Both the position numbers and the translations under genes were made by a program. A stretch of 64,000 nucleotides of DNA from Rhodanobacter sp. C05 (GTDB taxonomy: Bacteria; Pseudomonadota; Gammaproteobacteria; Xanthomonadales; Rhodanobacteraceae), in assembly GCF_002001165.1 (NCBI RefSeq), contig NZ_MUNQ01000009.1, forward strand, positions 327,837-391,836, in the 5' to 3' direction. The notes beneath the pieces were generated by a model. That model saw only the letters and a program-made list of their open reading frames with translations, was not told where the DNA came from and ran no database searches. Shown in pieces: positions 1 through 8,301 of this stretch (within the stretch, counting starts at the first letter, position 1; each line of letters begins with the position of its first letter).

Positions 1-309
1 CAGTGCACCCGGCAGTGGCAGCCATGCCCAGGCTGCACGCCGTCCCGGCACTCCCAAGGCAAAAGCAGCCCACGCCGCCGTAATCGCGGTGATCACCGCA
101 CCCATGCCAGCCCAGCCGAGATCCGGTGTACCAGCCCAGCGACGCAACATCGGATCCAGGCCGTAATGCATCAGCAGTACCGCCGCGATCGCCGCCACGA
201 CCAGCAACCAGCCGGCGGTGCGCAGCCATGGCGGCAACAGACGCCGCACCGGCACCAGTTCGGTGCCGAGCTGGTCGATCAATGCCTCATGCGATCGCGG
301 GTCGGACAT
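1..309 (-). CDS. NrsF-like anti-sigma factor (DUF1109), N-terminal part
   Basis: The gene reads leftwards from the ATG at 309 and leaves the window after 103 codons. A short cytosolic start of about 30 residues is followed by hydrophobic segments near residues 31-48 and 66-87. That layout fits the six-helix NrsF/DUF1109 membrane proteins that hold an ECF sigma factor inactive. The start lies only 5 bases after the stop of the sigma-factor gene, so the two are almost certainly co-transcribed and work as a sigma/anti-sigma pair. In the studied relatives, conserved cysteines sense oxidants or metals. Those residues would lie beyond the window edge, so the sensing chemistry cannot be judged here. 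The family call rests on context and topology more than on motifs. Confidence 0.75.
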   Translation of the reverse strand, partial: MSDPRSHEALIDQLGTELVPVRRLLPPWLRTAGWLLVVAAIAAVLLMHYGLDPMLRRWAGTPDLGWAGMGAVITAITAAWAAFALGVPGRRAAWAWLPLPGAL

Positions 310-314
310 GGTGT

Positions 315-980
315 TCAAGATTCTCCATGGAAACGTTCGCGCAGCGCCTTCAGCGCGCGATGCAGATTCACTTTCAACGCGCCGGTGTTGCGCCCGGTAA
401 GTTCGGCCGTTTCGCCCAGCGAGCGCTCACGCAAGCCCAATTGCTCCACCGCCTCACGTTGACCCGGCGGCAACTCGGCGATCGCGGCACGCAGGCGCTG
501 CGCACGTTGCTCGCTTTCTACGGCAGCGCTGGCATCGTCGACATCGGGATGGCGATCCAGTGCGAAGTCATCATGCACCTCGCGGCTGTCACGCCGACCG
601 CGACTGCGCAGCGCGTCGATCGCACGGCGGCTGGCGATTGCGCTGAGCCACGCATCGTACGAGCGCGTCGGATCATAGGTATGACGCACGCGATGCACGG
701 TGATCAGGGTTTCCTGCACCACGTCATCCAGATGATCCTGCGCCACGCCCTGCCGGCGTGCCGCTGCACGGATCAACGCCACCGAATCGGCCAGCACCTT
801 CTCGTAGGCACGCCGGTCACCCGCCTGCGCAGCCGCCATCCACGCCGCCCGACGCTGGTCGGGCGATTCGCTGTCGTTGGCTGCGGCAACATCGGCTGGC
901 ACGGACTGATTGGCACTCGCCCACGGGGTAAGGCCACTATCTAGACTCATGAAGCCGCTTGCGGTCAAGGCTTGCGGCAT
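315..980 (-). CDS. ECF-type RNA polymerase sigma factor (SigF/NrsF-associated group)
   Basis: The protein has 221 residues. Region 2 spans about residues 50-130 and contains the core DDVVQETLITVHR with the downstream RSYDAWLSAIASRRAID. Region 4 spans about residues 165-215 and contains LPPGQREAV and a helix-turn-helix. This is the two-domain ECF layout. The start at 980 is preferred because GGAG lies 6 bases upstream. An in-frame ATG at 950 lacks such a site and would remove the first ten residues. The NrsF-like anti-sigma gene follows directly. Its own promoter region carries a GTAACT-N16-CGAA element (1014-1039) that matches the element in front of the divergent dipZ-msrB pair, which suggests autoregulation and control of those repair genes. 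Confidence 0.9.
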   Translation of the reverse strand: MPQALTASGFMSLDSGLTPWASANQSVPADVAAANDSESPDQRRAAWMAAAQAGDRRAYEKVLADSVALIRAAARRQGVAQDHLDDVVQETLITVHRVRHTYDPTRSYDAWLSAIASRRAIDALRSRGRRDSREVHDDFALDRHPDVDDASAAVESEQRAQRLRAAIAELPPGQREAVEQLGLRERSLGETAELTGRNTGALKVNLHRALKALRERFHGES

Positions 981-1013
981 GACTGCTCCAGATCGGGAAC
1001 TCTTGATCAGGCA

Positions 1014-1039
1014 TTCGCTGCAACCTGCACAGGAGTTAC
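1014..1039 (-). promoter_or_regulatory. Predicted ECF promoter of the sigma factor gene
   Basis: On the minus strand the sequence reads GTAACT (1039-1034), 16 bases, then CGAA (1017-1014), about 34 bases before the start codon at 980. Block sequence and spacing agree with the divergent element at 1086-1111 in five of six -35 bases and all four -10 bases. GTAAC/CGAA is the type of promoter I recall for alphaproteobacterial SigF/EcfF factors paired with NrsF. Use by this sigma factor is inferred. Confidence 0.6.
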
Positions 1040-1085
1040 CTCGTATCTAACCATCGCAAGGCAAGTGTGGCTGACATCGCCTGAG

Positions 1086-1111
1086 GTAACCGCAACCAAC
1101 CCGCCTGCGAA
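1086..1111 (+). promoter_or_regulatory. Predicted ECF promoter of dipZ-msrB
   Basis: GTAACC (1086-1091) is separated by exactly 16 bases from CGAA (1108-1111), 32 bases before the dipZ ATG. It mirrors the element in front of the divergent sigma gene. This is the main evidence that the ECF factor drives dipZ and msrB. Confidence 0.62.
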
Positions 1112-1143
1112 TAGCCACACACCACCCAACGGATGACGCTCTC

Positions 1144-2865
1144 ATGCTCGTGTTGATCCTCGCCTACCTCGGCGGCGTACTGACCATCCTCAGTCCCTGC
1201 ATACTGCCGGTGCTGCCGTTTGTGTTCGCCCGCTCGGACCGGCCGTTCATGCGCAACGGCCTGCCGATGCTGCTGGGCATGGCGATCACGTTCGCCGCGG
1301 TGGCCACGCTGGCCGCGCTCGGTGGTGGCTGGGCCGTACACGCGAACCAGTACGGCCGCGTCATCGCCTTGGTAGTGCTGGCCTTCCTTGGACTGACCCT
1401 GCTGTCGACCCATCTGGCCGAATGGATCACCCGCCCGTTCGTGGCGCTCGGCAACCGGCTGTCGCAGCGTTCGGCCGGCGATGGCGACTCGATCTGGTCC
1501 GCCGCCGGCCTCGGCGTCGCCACCGGCCTGCTGTGGGCGCCGTGCGCCGGGCCGATCCTCGGCCTGCTGCTGACCGGCGCGGCGCTGAACGGTGCCAGCG
1601 TACAGACCACCTTGCTGTTGCTCACGTATGCGGGCGGCGCAGCCACCTCGCTCGGCCTTGCGCTGCTGATTGGCGGCAAGATGTTCGCGTTGATGAAGCG
1701 CTCGCTGGGCGCCGGCGAATGGGTGCGCCGCGTACTCGGCGTGCTGGTGCTCGCTGGCGTGGCCTGCATCGCACTGGGGCTGGATACCGGCCTGCTCACC
1801 CGCGTCTCGCTGGCCAGCACCGGCGGCATCGAACAGAAGCTGATCAATGCGGTGCGCCCGACACCGGCACCGGAGCCGGTACTGAAAGCCGGCGACCCAT
1901 TGCCGGTGGAAGGCCAGATGCCGTCGCTGGCTGGCGCCACGCAATGGCTCAACAGTCCGCCACTGACCACCGAATCGCTGCGCGGCAAGGTGGTGCTGGT
2001 CGACTTCTGGACCTATTCCTGCATCAACTGCATCCGCTCGCTGCCGTATGTGCGCGGCTGGGCCGACAAGTACAAGGATCACGGTCTGGTAGTGATCGGC
2101 GTACACGCACCGGAGTTCGCATTCGAGAAGGATCCGGCCAACGTGGCCAAGGCCGTGAAGGACCTGGGCGTCGATTACCCGGTCGCTCTGGATGACAACT
2201 ACGCGATCTGGCAGGGCTTCAACAACGAATACTGGCCGGCGCATTACTTCATCGACGCGCAGGGGCAGATCCGTCATCACCACTTTGGCGAAGGCGGCTA
2301 CCAGGAAAGCGAGGACGTGATCCGCCAGCTGCTGACCGCAGCCGGCCAGAAGGACCTGCCGGGCGGCCACATCAGCGATGACCACCACGGCGTCGAAGCC
2401 GCCGCATCGGGCGACCCCACCCGCTCGCCGGAAACCTATGTCGGCTATGCGCGTGCGCAGAACTTCGTCGGCGGCAAGGTGGCGCATGACGATGCCGCGG
2501 ATTACCACACACCCGACTCCCTCGCCGCGGATCAATGGTCGCTGGATGGCCACTGGAACGTGCACGGCGAAAGCGCGCAGCTGGACAAAACCGGTGGCAG
2601 CATCGTCTACCGCTTCCGCGGCCGCGACCTGCACCTCGTGCTCGGCCCGGCCAGCGACGGCAAGCCGGTCCGCTTCCGCGTCACCATCGACGGCAAAGCA
2701 CCCGGTGCCGACCACGGCATGGATACCGACGCCGACGGTAACGGCACGATCACCGCACAGCGCCAGTATCAGCTGGTGCGCCAGGCCAACGGCAGTGGCG
2801 AACGGTTGTTCCAGGTCACCTTCCTGGATCCCGGTGTGCAGGCGTACGCCTTCACGTTCGGCTGA
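1144..2865 (+). CDS. dipZ: DipZ-type CcdA/thioredoxin fusion, periplasmic thiol reductase
   Basis: This 573-residue protein joins three parts. Residues 1-220 form a CcdA/DsbD-like membrane unit with the paired cysteines C19 (in LSPCILP) and C134 (in APCAGP), which carry electrons from cytosolic thioredoxin across the membrane. Residues 245-410 form a periplasmic TlpA-like thioredoxin domain with the active site C293-I-N-C296 in WTYSCINC. Residues 425-573 form a beta-rich C-terminal domain found in DipZ proteins and of unclear role. The likely task is supplying reducing power in the periplasm, probably to the MsrB encoded 36 bases downstream. A two-block ECF promoter lies just upstream. The family assignment is secure and the partner is inferred from the neighbour. 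Confidence 0.9.
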   Translation: MLVLILAYLGGVLTILSPCILPVLPFVFARSDRPFMRNGLPMLLGMAITFAAVATLAALGGGWAVHANQYGRVIALVVLAFLGLTLLSTHLAEWITRPFVALGNRLSQRSAGDGDSIWSAAGLGVATGLLWAPCAGPILGLLLTGAALNGASVQTTLLLLTYAGGAATSLGLALLIGGKMFALMKRSLGAGEWVRRVLGVLVLAGVACIALGLDTGLLTRVSLASTGGIEQKLINAVRPTPAPEPVLKAGDPLPVEGQMPSLAGATQWLNSPPLTTESLRGKVVLVDFWTYSCINCIRSLPYVRGWADKYKDHGLVVIGVHAPEFAFEKDPANVAKAVKDLGVDYPVALDDNYAIWQGFNNEYWPAHYFIDAQGQIRHHHFGEGGYQESEDVIRQLLTAAGQKDLPGGHISDDHHGVEAAASGDPTRSPETYVGYARAQNFVGGKVAHDDAADYHTPDSLAADQWSLDGHWNVHGESAQLDKTGGSIVYRFRGRDLHLVLGPASDGKPVRFRVTIDGKAPGADHGMDTDADGNGTITAQRQYQLVRQANGSGERLFQVTFLDPGVQAYAFTFG

Positions 2866-2901
2866 TCCTTTTCATCCACAGCTATCTCCACGGAGGTTGC
2901 C

Positions 2902-3501
2902 ATGTCACGCCTCGATGAAACCCTCGCGATGGATCGCCGCCGTTTCCTGCGCACCGCGCTTACTGGAGGCGCATTGCTGGTGGCCGGCGGTAGCCTGGTC
3001 ATCCCGCGCCTGTTTGCCGCCGACAACAAACCGGTCGGCAAACCCGGCAACGTGTTGCTGGAAATCTTCGCCGACAATGGCCGCGACCTCGGCCTGCGCC
3101 AGGTGCCGAAGCTGGTGCTGACCGACGCGCAATGGCGCCAGCGGCTGTCGCCGGCAGCCTTCGACGTGATGCGTCGCAACGGTACCGAAATGGCCTTCAG
3201 TGGCCCGCATGAAAAACTCGGCATTGGCCTATTCCGCTGCTCCGGCTGCGCTACCGCGCTGTACGACGCGGCAACCGAATTCGACTCCGGCACCGGCTGG
3301 CCCAGCTTCTGGCAACCGATTGCAGCGCGCAATGTGATCCAGAATCGCGACAGCAGCTTCGGCATGGATCGCACCGCGATCAGCTGCGCCGGCTGCGACA
3401 GCCACCTCGGCCATGTCTTCGACGATGGCCCGCAGCCAACCGGCCTGCGCTACTGCATGAATTCGGTAGCACTGCGCTTCGTGGCACGAGCGGACGGCTG
3501 A
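2902..3501 (+). CDS. msrB: Exported peptide-methionine (R)-S-oxide reductase MsrB
   Basis: MsrB reduces the R form of methionine sulfoxide in proteins. The 199-residue product begins with a twin-arginine signal (RRRFLR at 12-17 before a hydrophobic stretch ending near residue 40), so it should be exported folded. Zinc-binding pairs C113/C116 and C162/C165 are present. The catalytic cysteine is C185 in RYCMNS, and the substrate-binding TGWPSF is at 131-136. AGG-containing RBS and ATG are clear. It sits 36 bases after dipZ, whose periplasmic thioredoxin domain is a plausible electron donor. Tat-exported MsrB is less common than the cytosolic form and fits a periplasmic repair unit controlled by the ECF factor. 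Confidence 0.93.
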   Translation: MSRLDETLAMDRRRFLRTALTGGALLVAGGSLVIPRLFAADNKPVGKPGNVLLEIFADNGRDLGLRQVPKLVLTDAQWRQRLSPAAFDVMRRNGTEMAFSGPHEKLGIGLFRCSGCATALYDAATEFDSGTGWPSFWQPIAARNVIQNRDSSFGMDRTAISCAGCDSHLGHVFDDGPQPTGLRYCMNSVALRFVARADG

Positions 3502-3622
3502 GCTGTACCGGCGATATACCGGCGATGTATGGCAGATGACCTACTCAAACATCGCTGTTGATATCGCCATGCCATCACGCGCATATACTGCAGGTGACTT
3601 CCACCCGCTGGAGATCGTCCGC

Positions 3623-4330
3623 ATGAAACGCCTGACCCGTTTTGCCCTTGCATCACTGTCTTTGGCGTCACTCGCGCTAGCGCTCCCTGCGCTCGCACAG
3701 GATGGCGCCGCCTATGTCACCGGCAACGTCAACATGCGTGCCGGCCCCGACCCGAGCTACCCACTGATCGACCAGCTTCCGGCCGGCACCGGCATCAGCG
3801 TGCAGGGCTGCACGAATGGCTGGGAATGGTGCGATGTCATCGCACAAGACAACAACCGTGGTTGGGTGGCCGGCAATTTCATCGGCTACCAGTACCAGGA
3901 CCAGCCCGTGCTGCTACCCGAATACGGGGCGCAGATCGGCATTCCGATCGTCAGCTTCGTGATCGGCGCGTATTGGGATAACTATTATCGCGGCCGCCCG
4001 TTCTATAACGATCGCGACAACTGGTATCGCCGCCGCATCGACGTACGGCCGCCGCCACCGATTCGTCAGCCGTACCGCTACAGCGGACCGGTGCGCAACG
4101 GGGGCGAGCCAGGCTACCCAACCTATCACCCGACGATGCCGGGCCATCTGGGACCGGTTAGCCCCGGCCGTCCCATGCAACCGATGGAGAATGGCCGGCC
4201 CGCGGAGAATGGCCGGCCGCAGCAATACGGCAACCATTCACCGGCGCCTGCTCCCAATCACGCCCCGCCAGCCCGGCCTGGCAACGAAAAGACTCCGCCG
4301 CCGCGCAAAGACGATCACGACAACCACTGA
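3623..4330 (+). CDS. Secreted SH3-domain protein with Pro/Asn-rich tail (paralogue of the 7422 gene)
   Basis: The 235-residue protein has a signal peptide (residues 1-24, ending ALAQ) and then a bacterial SH3 domain at about 27-90 starting with YVTGNVNMRAGP. A middle segment with YGAQIGIPIVSFVIGAYW precedes a basic Pro/Gly/Asn-rich tail with the short repeat ENGRPAENGRP. Bacterial SH3 domains usually bind peptidoglycan or protein partners in the envelope. The start at 3623 is chosen because GGAG lies 9 bases upstream. A longer frame opening at 3536 would bury the signal peptide. The gene at 7422 encodes a close paralogue with a different tail. The specific function is unknown. Confidence 0.82.
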   Translation: MKRLTRFALASLSLASLALALPALAQDGAAYVTGNVNMRAGPDPSYPLIDQLPAGTGISVQGCTNGWEWCDVIAQDNNRGWVAGNFIGYQYQDQPVLLPEYGAQIGIPIVSFVIGAYWDNYYRGRPFYNDRDNWYRRRIDVRPPPPIRQPYRYSGPVRNGGEPGYPTYHPTMPGHLGPVSPGRPMQPMENGRPAENGRPQQYGNHSPAPAPNHAPPARPGNEKTPPPRKDDHDNH

Positions 4331-4421
4331 TCATCCAGCTATCCACTGACCGCAGGCTGGGTGAACGGAATCACCCCGCCTGCCGGTTACACTGATCGCC
4401 CGCCTTAGTCAGTTGCCTCAG

Positions 4422-4850
4422 ATGCACCGACTCTTGCTGCTTACCGCCATTCTGCTGCTTGTCAGTACAGTCATGCTGCCGCTGGCGAGTGCCGCCGATG
4501 GCCTTTCCCGGCTCGACATCATCGATCGCCAGGTCGGCACGGGCGCTCTCGCCCGCAACGGTACCGAGGTCGAACTCAACTACACCGGCTGGCTGTACGA
4601 CGAAAGCGCGAAGGATCATCACGGCGCGAAAGTCGACAGCTCGTACGACCACGGCCAGACGATCAGCTTCACCCTCGGCGAAGGCAAGGTCATTCCCGGC
4701 TGGGACAAGGGCATCAAGGGCATGCGCGTGGGTGGCAAGCGCACCCTGCTGATCCCGCCGAAACTCGGCTACGGCGGTCGCCGTGTCGGCAACGTGGTAC
4801 CGCCCGACGCGTCGCTGGTGTTCGATATCGAACTGGTCAGCGTGCACTAG
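4422..4850 (+). CDS. Secreted FKBP-type peptidyl-prolyl isomerase
   Basis: This product of 142 residues has a signal peptide (about 1-25, ending ASA) followed by one FKBP domain. Typical signatures are VELNYTGWLYD, FTLGEGKVIPGWDKGIKGM and GYGGRRVGNVVPPDASLVFDIELV. It should speed proline isomerisation during folding in the periplasm. No dimerisation helix of the Mip/FkpA type precedes the domain, so it is a minimal FKBP. The ATG at 4422 is preferred to an in-frame TTG at 4413. The gene lies between an SH3 protein and a Rieske oxygenase, with no clear functional link to either. Confidence 0.9.
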   Translation: MHRLLLLTAILLLVSTVMLPLASAADGLSRLDIIDRQVGTGALARNGTEVELNYTGWLYDESAKDHHGAKVDSSYDHGQTISFTLGEGKVIPGWDKGIKGMRVGGKRTLLIPPKLGYGGRRVGNVVPPDASLVFDIELVSVH

Positions 4851-4931
4851 CAGTCCAAAATTTTGCCGCAGTATCTTCCCGTGGATCGTTCAGCGGTCAA
4901 TACTCTGATATCGCCATTGTCAGGTATTGCC

Positions 4932-6011
4932 ATGACCGAGCTGCTTTCGCCCGACGTGCTCGCTCCGCAGTCGCTCGATCACGCGCTGGCACTGCCGGCG
5001 CGCTATTACACCGACCCACGCATGCCGGCACTGGATGCCGCCGCGGTGTTCGCGCAGAGCTGGCAGCTGGTGTGTCATCAGTCTCAACTGAACGGCGTGG
5101 GCGATCATGTGGTGACCGCGATCGCCGGATTGCCACTGCTGATCGTGCGCAGCGACGAGTCCACGATTCGTGCGTTCCACAATGTGTGCCGGCATCGGGC
5201 CGGGCCGATTGCCAGCTGCGACGGTCGCGGCGCGACCGCGCTGCGCTGCCGTTACCACGGGTGGACCTACGGGCTCGATGGCGTGCTGCGCGGTGCACCG
5301 GAGATGGGCCGCACGCCCGACTTCAACCCGGCCGAGATCCGCTTGCCCGAGGTGCGCGTGCAGGTGTGGCAAGGACTGGTGTTCATTGCCACGAATGAGG
5401 CGCCGCCGTTCGAAGATTTCGCCGCCGGCATCGATGCACGACTCGGCCCGGATCGCTCGCTGGCCGGCTTTGAATTCCATCACCGCGCCAGCTGGGAAGT
5501 GGCATGCAACTGGAAGGTGTACGTGGACAACTACCTGGAGGGTTACCACGTACCGCACATCCATCCCGGCCTCAACAGCGTGCTGGATTACCGCAGCTAC
5601 ATCACCGAGACGGCCGAGTGGTATTCGTTCCAGTTCAGTCCCCTGGAGAGCGGTGACAATCTGTACGGCAGCGGCGAGGCGCTGTACTACTTCCTGTATC
5701 CGAACGCGATGCTCAACATCCTGCCCGGCCGGCTGCAGACCAACCGCGTGCTGCCGCTGGGCGTGGACCGTTGTCGCGTCGAGTTCGATTTCTACTACGC
5801 ACCGGCCAGCACTCCCGAAGCGCTGGCACGCCGCGCCAGAGACATCGCATTCAGCGATGAGGTGCAGGTCGAGGACGTGACGATCTGCGAAGACGTTCAG
5901 CGCGGCCTCGCTTCCGGTTCCTATGAAGCCGGGCGACTGAATCCGCTGCGCGAAAACGCGGTGCATCACTTCCACGAACTGCTGCGCCGCGCGTATCGCC
6001 AGCAGACATGA
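4932..6011 (+). CDS. Rieske-type ring-hydroxylating oxygenase alpha subunit
   Basis: In this 359-residue oxygenase component, C86-x-H88 and C106-x-x-H109 (in CRHRAG and CRYHGWTYG) bind the Rieske 2Fe-2S cluster. The C-terminal catalytic domain has DNYLEGYHVPHIH (199-211), whose histidines bind the mononuclear iron. Overall it resembles the single-alpha-subunit enzymes that act on choline, carnitine, betaine or aromatic acids. The substrate cannot be told from the sequence. Its stop codon overlaps the start of the next gene, an amino-acid permease (ATGA), so uptake and oxidation of one substrate is a reasonable inference. No ferredoxin or reductase partner is encoded nearby, so electrons must come from elsewhere. 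Confidence 0.88.
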   Translation: MTELLSPDVLAPQSLDHALALPARYYTDPRMPALDAAAVFAQSWQLVCHQSQLNGVGDHVVTAIAGLPLLIVRSDESTIRAFHNVCRHRAGPIASCDGRGATALRCRYHGWTYGLDGVLRGAPEMGRTPDFNPAEIRLPEVRVQVWQGLVFIATNEAPPFEDFAAGIDARLGPDRSLAGFEFHHRASWEVACNWKVYVDNYLEGYHVPHIHPGLNSVLDYRSYITETAEWYSFQFSPLESGDNLYGSGEALYYFLYPNAMLNILPGRLQTNRVLPLGVDRCRVEFDFYYAPASTPEALARRARDIAFSDEVQVEDVTICEDVQRGLASGSYEAGRLNPLRENAVHHFHELLRRAYRQQT

Positions 6012-7312
6012 GTACCAACACACGGCCGCTTGGGCTGTGGATGCTGATAGCGCTGGTGGTCGGCAACATGATCGGCTCCGGCGTGTTCCTGCTGCCGGCG
6101 GCATTGGCGCCGTACGGGGCAGCAAGCGTGCTTGGCTGGGGGCTGACCCTTGGTGGTGCACTGCTGCTGGCACTGGTCTATGCCTGGCTGGCCAAGGCGA
6201 TCCGCAACCACGGCGGCGGTTACGGTTACGCGCGGCATGCCTTTGGTGACGGCGCCGGCTTCGTGGCGGCATGGAGCTACTGGATCAGCGTGTGGACGGC
6301 CAATGCGGCGATCGCGGTAGCGTTTGCTGGCAGCCTCGGCGCGGTGTGGCCGGCCGCCACGGCGACGCCGTTACGCGGTGCGACCTGTGCGCTCGGAGCA
6401 TTGTGGTTTTGCACTGCGGTGAGTCTCGCCGGCGTACGTGAAGCAGCACGCGTGCAACTGGTCACCACCCTGCTCAAACTGGTGCCGCTGGTGGTGTTCG
6501 GTGTGATCGGCCTCGGCTGGATCCATGCTGGCGCCTATCGGCCATTCAACCCCAGTGGACAGCCACTGTTCCAGGCCACCACAGCCGTCGCCGCATTGAC
6601 GCTGTGGGCCTTGCTGGGACTGGAAGCAGCCACGGTGCCGACCGGTGTGGTGCACGATCCCGAACGCAACGTGCCACGCGCCACTGTGATCGGGATGCTG
6701 ATCGCCGGCATCACCACCATGCTCGCTTGCACCGTGGTGATCGGCCTGCTGCCGCTCGACGTACTGCGCAACTCGGCGGCGCCAATGGCCGAGGCGGCCA
6801 GCCGGCTGTGGGGGCCGGTCGCGGGTATCGGCATCGGCGTAGTCGCCACGATTTCCTGTTTCGGCGCACTCAATGGCTGGGTGCTGCTGCAGGCGCAGAC
6901 ACCGCTGGCAGCGGCACAGGACCGTGTGTTCCCGGCATCGTTTGCGCGACTGGATCGCCATGGCACTCCACGTTTCGGCCTGTTGCTGAGCAGTGTGCTG
7001 GCCAGCACCCTGATCGTTGCCAACTACAACCGCAGTCTGGTCGCGCTCTTCACTTTCTCGATCCTGCTGTCCACCGCCGCCACGCTGCTGCCGTATGTGC
7101 TGACCGTATTGGCGTGGTGGCGCATCGATACTTCAGCCGCCTGGGGAAAGCGACTGATCGCCGCCGGTGCCTTGATTTACAGCCTGTGGGCGCTGATCGG
7201 TACTGGCATGGAATCCCTGCTGTGGGGTGGTGTGCTGCTGCTGGCCGGGCTGCCGATCCATCTCTGGCAGCGCATCCACGCTCATCCGCACAAGCAAGCC
7301 CAGTCAGGTTGA
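6008..7312 (+). CDS. APC-superfamily amino-acid/amine permease
   Basis: This is a 434-residue integral membrane protein with about 12 hydrophobic segments. It opens with the APC signature VVGNMIGSGVFLLPAALAPYG in helix 1, where backbone atoms hold the substrate amino group. It resembles basic amino-acid antiporters of the AdiC/PotE/CadB group. Transport of an amino acid, polyamine or related amine is expected, but the substrate is not fixed by the sequence. The gene overlaps the Rieske oxygenase gene by four bases, which implies translational coupling and a shared substrate. No antiporter partner enzyme such as a decarboxylase is adjacent, so simple uptake is more likely than acid resistance. 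Confidence 0.88.
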   Translation: MSTNTRPLGLWMLIALVVGNMIGSGVFLLPAALAPYGAASVLGWGLTLGGALLLALVYAWLAKAIRNHGGGYGYARHAFGDGAGFVAAWSYWISVWTANAAIAVAFAGSLGAVWPAATATPLRGATCALGALWFCTAVSLAGVREAARVQLVTTLLKLVPLVVFGVIGLGWIHAGAYRPFNPSGQPLFQATTAVAALTLWALLGLEAATVPTGVVHDPERNVPRATVIGMLIAGITTMLACTVVIGLLPLDVLRNSAAPMAEAASRLWGPVAGIGIGVVATISCFGALNGWVLLQAQTPLAAAQDRVFPASFARLDRHGTPRFGLLLSSVLASTLIVANYNRSLVALFTFSILLSTAATLLPYVLTVLAWWRIDTSAAWGKRLIAAGALIYSLWALIGTGMESLLWGGVLLLAGLPIHLWQRIHAHPHKQAQSG

Positions 7313-7421
7313 TCGCGCTTGCACGTCAGCCGCAACAGGCCCACAGTGGGAAGGCATAGATCGTGACACATGCGTACATGAGGAAGTCTTTTAGCGGACA
7401 ACGACTCAGGAGATGCCATCG

Positions 7422-8210
7422 ATGAAACGTCTTGCATGGTTGGTTCTGTCTTCAATTGCACTGGCTGTACCCGCCTTGGCCCAGGCTGCCGACGGCTTCG
7501 TCACCGGCAACGTCAACCTGCGCGCCGGGCCGGACTCGGCATATCCACTGATCCTCACGATTCCTGCCGGCACTCCGGTCAACATCCAGGGCTGCACCGC
7601 CGGTTGGGAATGGTGCGATGTGATCACCATGGATGCACGCGGCTGGGTAGCCGGCACGTTCATCCAGTACCAGTATCAAAACCAGCCGGTGGTGGTACAG
7701 GAGTACGGCGCGAACATCGGCATTCCGATCATCAGCTTCGTGATCGGTACCTACTGGAGCAACTACTACAGCAATCGTCCGTTCTATCGCCAGCGCAATG
7801 ACTGGTACCGCCGGCCGATCATCAGCCGCCCGCCGCCGCGTCCCATCCATCGCCCACCGCCGCGCCCGCAGCCGGGCCATGGAAACAGACCGCCGCCGCG
7901 CCCCGGCATCGGCAATCCAGGCAATGGCAACCACCCATCGCCGGGCCAAGGCAATCGGCCACCACCGAACCAGGGTAATCGCCCTTCGCCAGGCCAGGGA
8001 AACCGGCCGCCACCGGGGCAAGGGAACCGTCCACCTCCGGCACAAGGAAATCGCCCACCGCCGCCGCAAGGTGGCCGACCTGGCCAGGGTAACCGTCCGC
8101 CGCCGGGTCAGGGCAACGGCTCCGGCAATCGTCCACCACAGGGCCAGGGCAAGCCGCCCAAACCACAGACCCGTCCGGCACCTGTCGACAAGAACAACAA
8201 CGGCAACTGA
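7422..8210 (+). CDS. Secreted SH3-domain protein with long NRPPP-repeat tail
   Basis: The 262-residue product has a signal peptide (1-20, ending AQAA) and an SH3 domain (about 22-90, FVTGNVNLRAGP). It shares the segment YGANIGIPIISFVIGTYW with the protein encoded at 3623. From about residue 130 on it becomes a basic Pro/Gly/Asn/Gln tail built of octapeptide-like units such as QGNRPPPG, about ten in a row. Such tails often lie along the cell wall or bind anionic polymers. AGGAG 9 bases upstream supports the ATG at 7422 over one at 7413. A strong terminator follows. The function is unknown, and an envelope role is inferred from the SH3 domain and export signal. Confidence 0.82.
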   Translation: MKRLAWLVLSSIALAVPALAQAADGFVTGNVNLRAGPDSAYPLILTIPAGTPVNIQGCTAGWEWCDVITMDARGWVAGTFIQYQYQNQPVVVQEYGANIGIPIISFVIGTYWSNYYSNRPFYRQRNDWYRRPIISRPPPRPIHRPPPRPQPGHGNRPPPRPGIGNPGNGNHPSPGQGNRPPPNQGNRPSPGQGNRPPPGQGNRPPPAQGNRPPPPQGGRPGQGNRPPPGQGNGSGNRPPQGQGKPPKPQTRPAPVDKNNNGN

Positions 8211-8223
8211 AGCGCTGCACTCG

Positions 8224-8256
8224 CAAAAACGCCGCGGACAAGCCGCGGCGTTTTTG
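8224..8256. terminator. Strong bidirectional intrinsic terminator
   Basis: A perfect 14-bp inverted repeat (8224-8237 with 8243-8256) has a GC-rich core, a 5-base loop and flanking A5/T5 runs. It can end transcription of the SH3 gene on the plus strand and of the convergent minus-strand gene ending at 8302. Confidence 0.9.
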
Positions 8257-8301
8257 CAGCTGAGATCCCGGCATGGTCGGGCCAGGATCCGCACCACCTG
8301 A

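Noticed and set aside
1036..2715. A 559-codon minus-strand frame opposite dipZ
   Set aside because: dipZ is unmistakable (CcdA and thioredoxin motifs). The antisense frame has no domain, and the sigma promoter elements lie within it.
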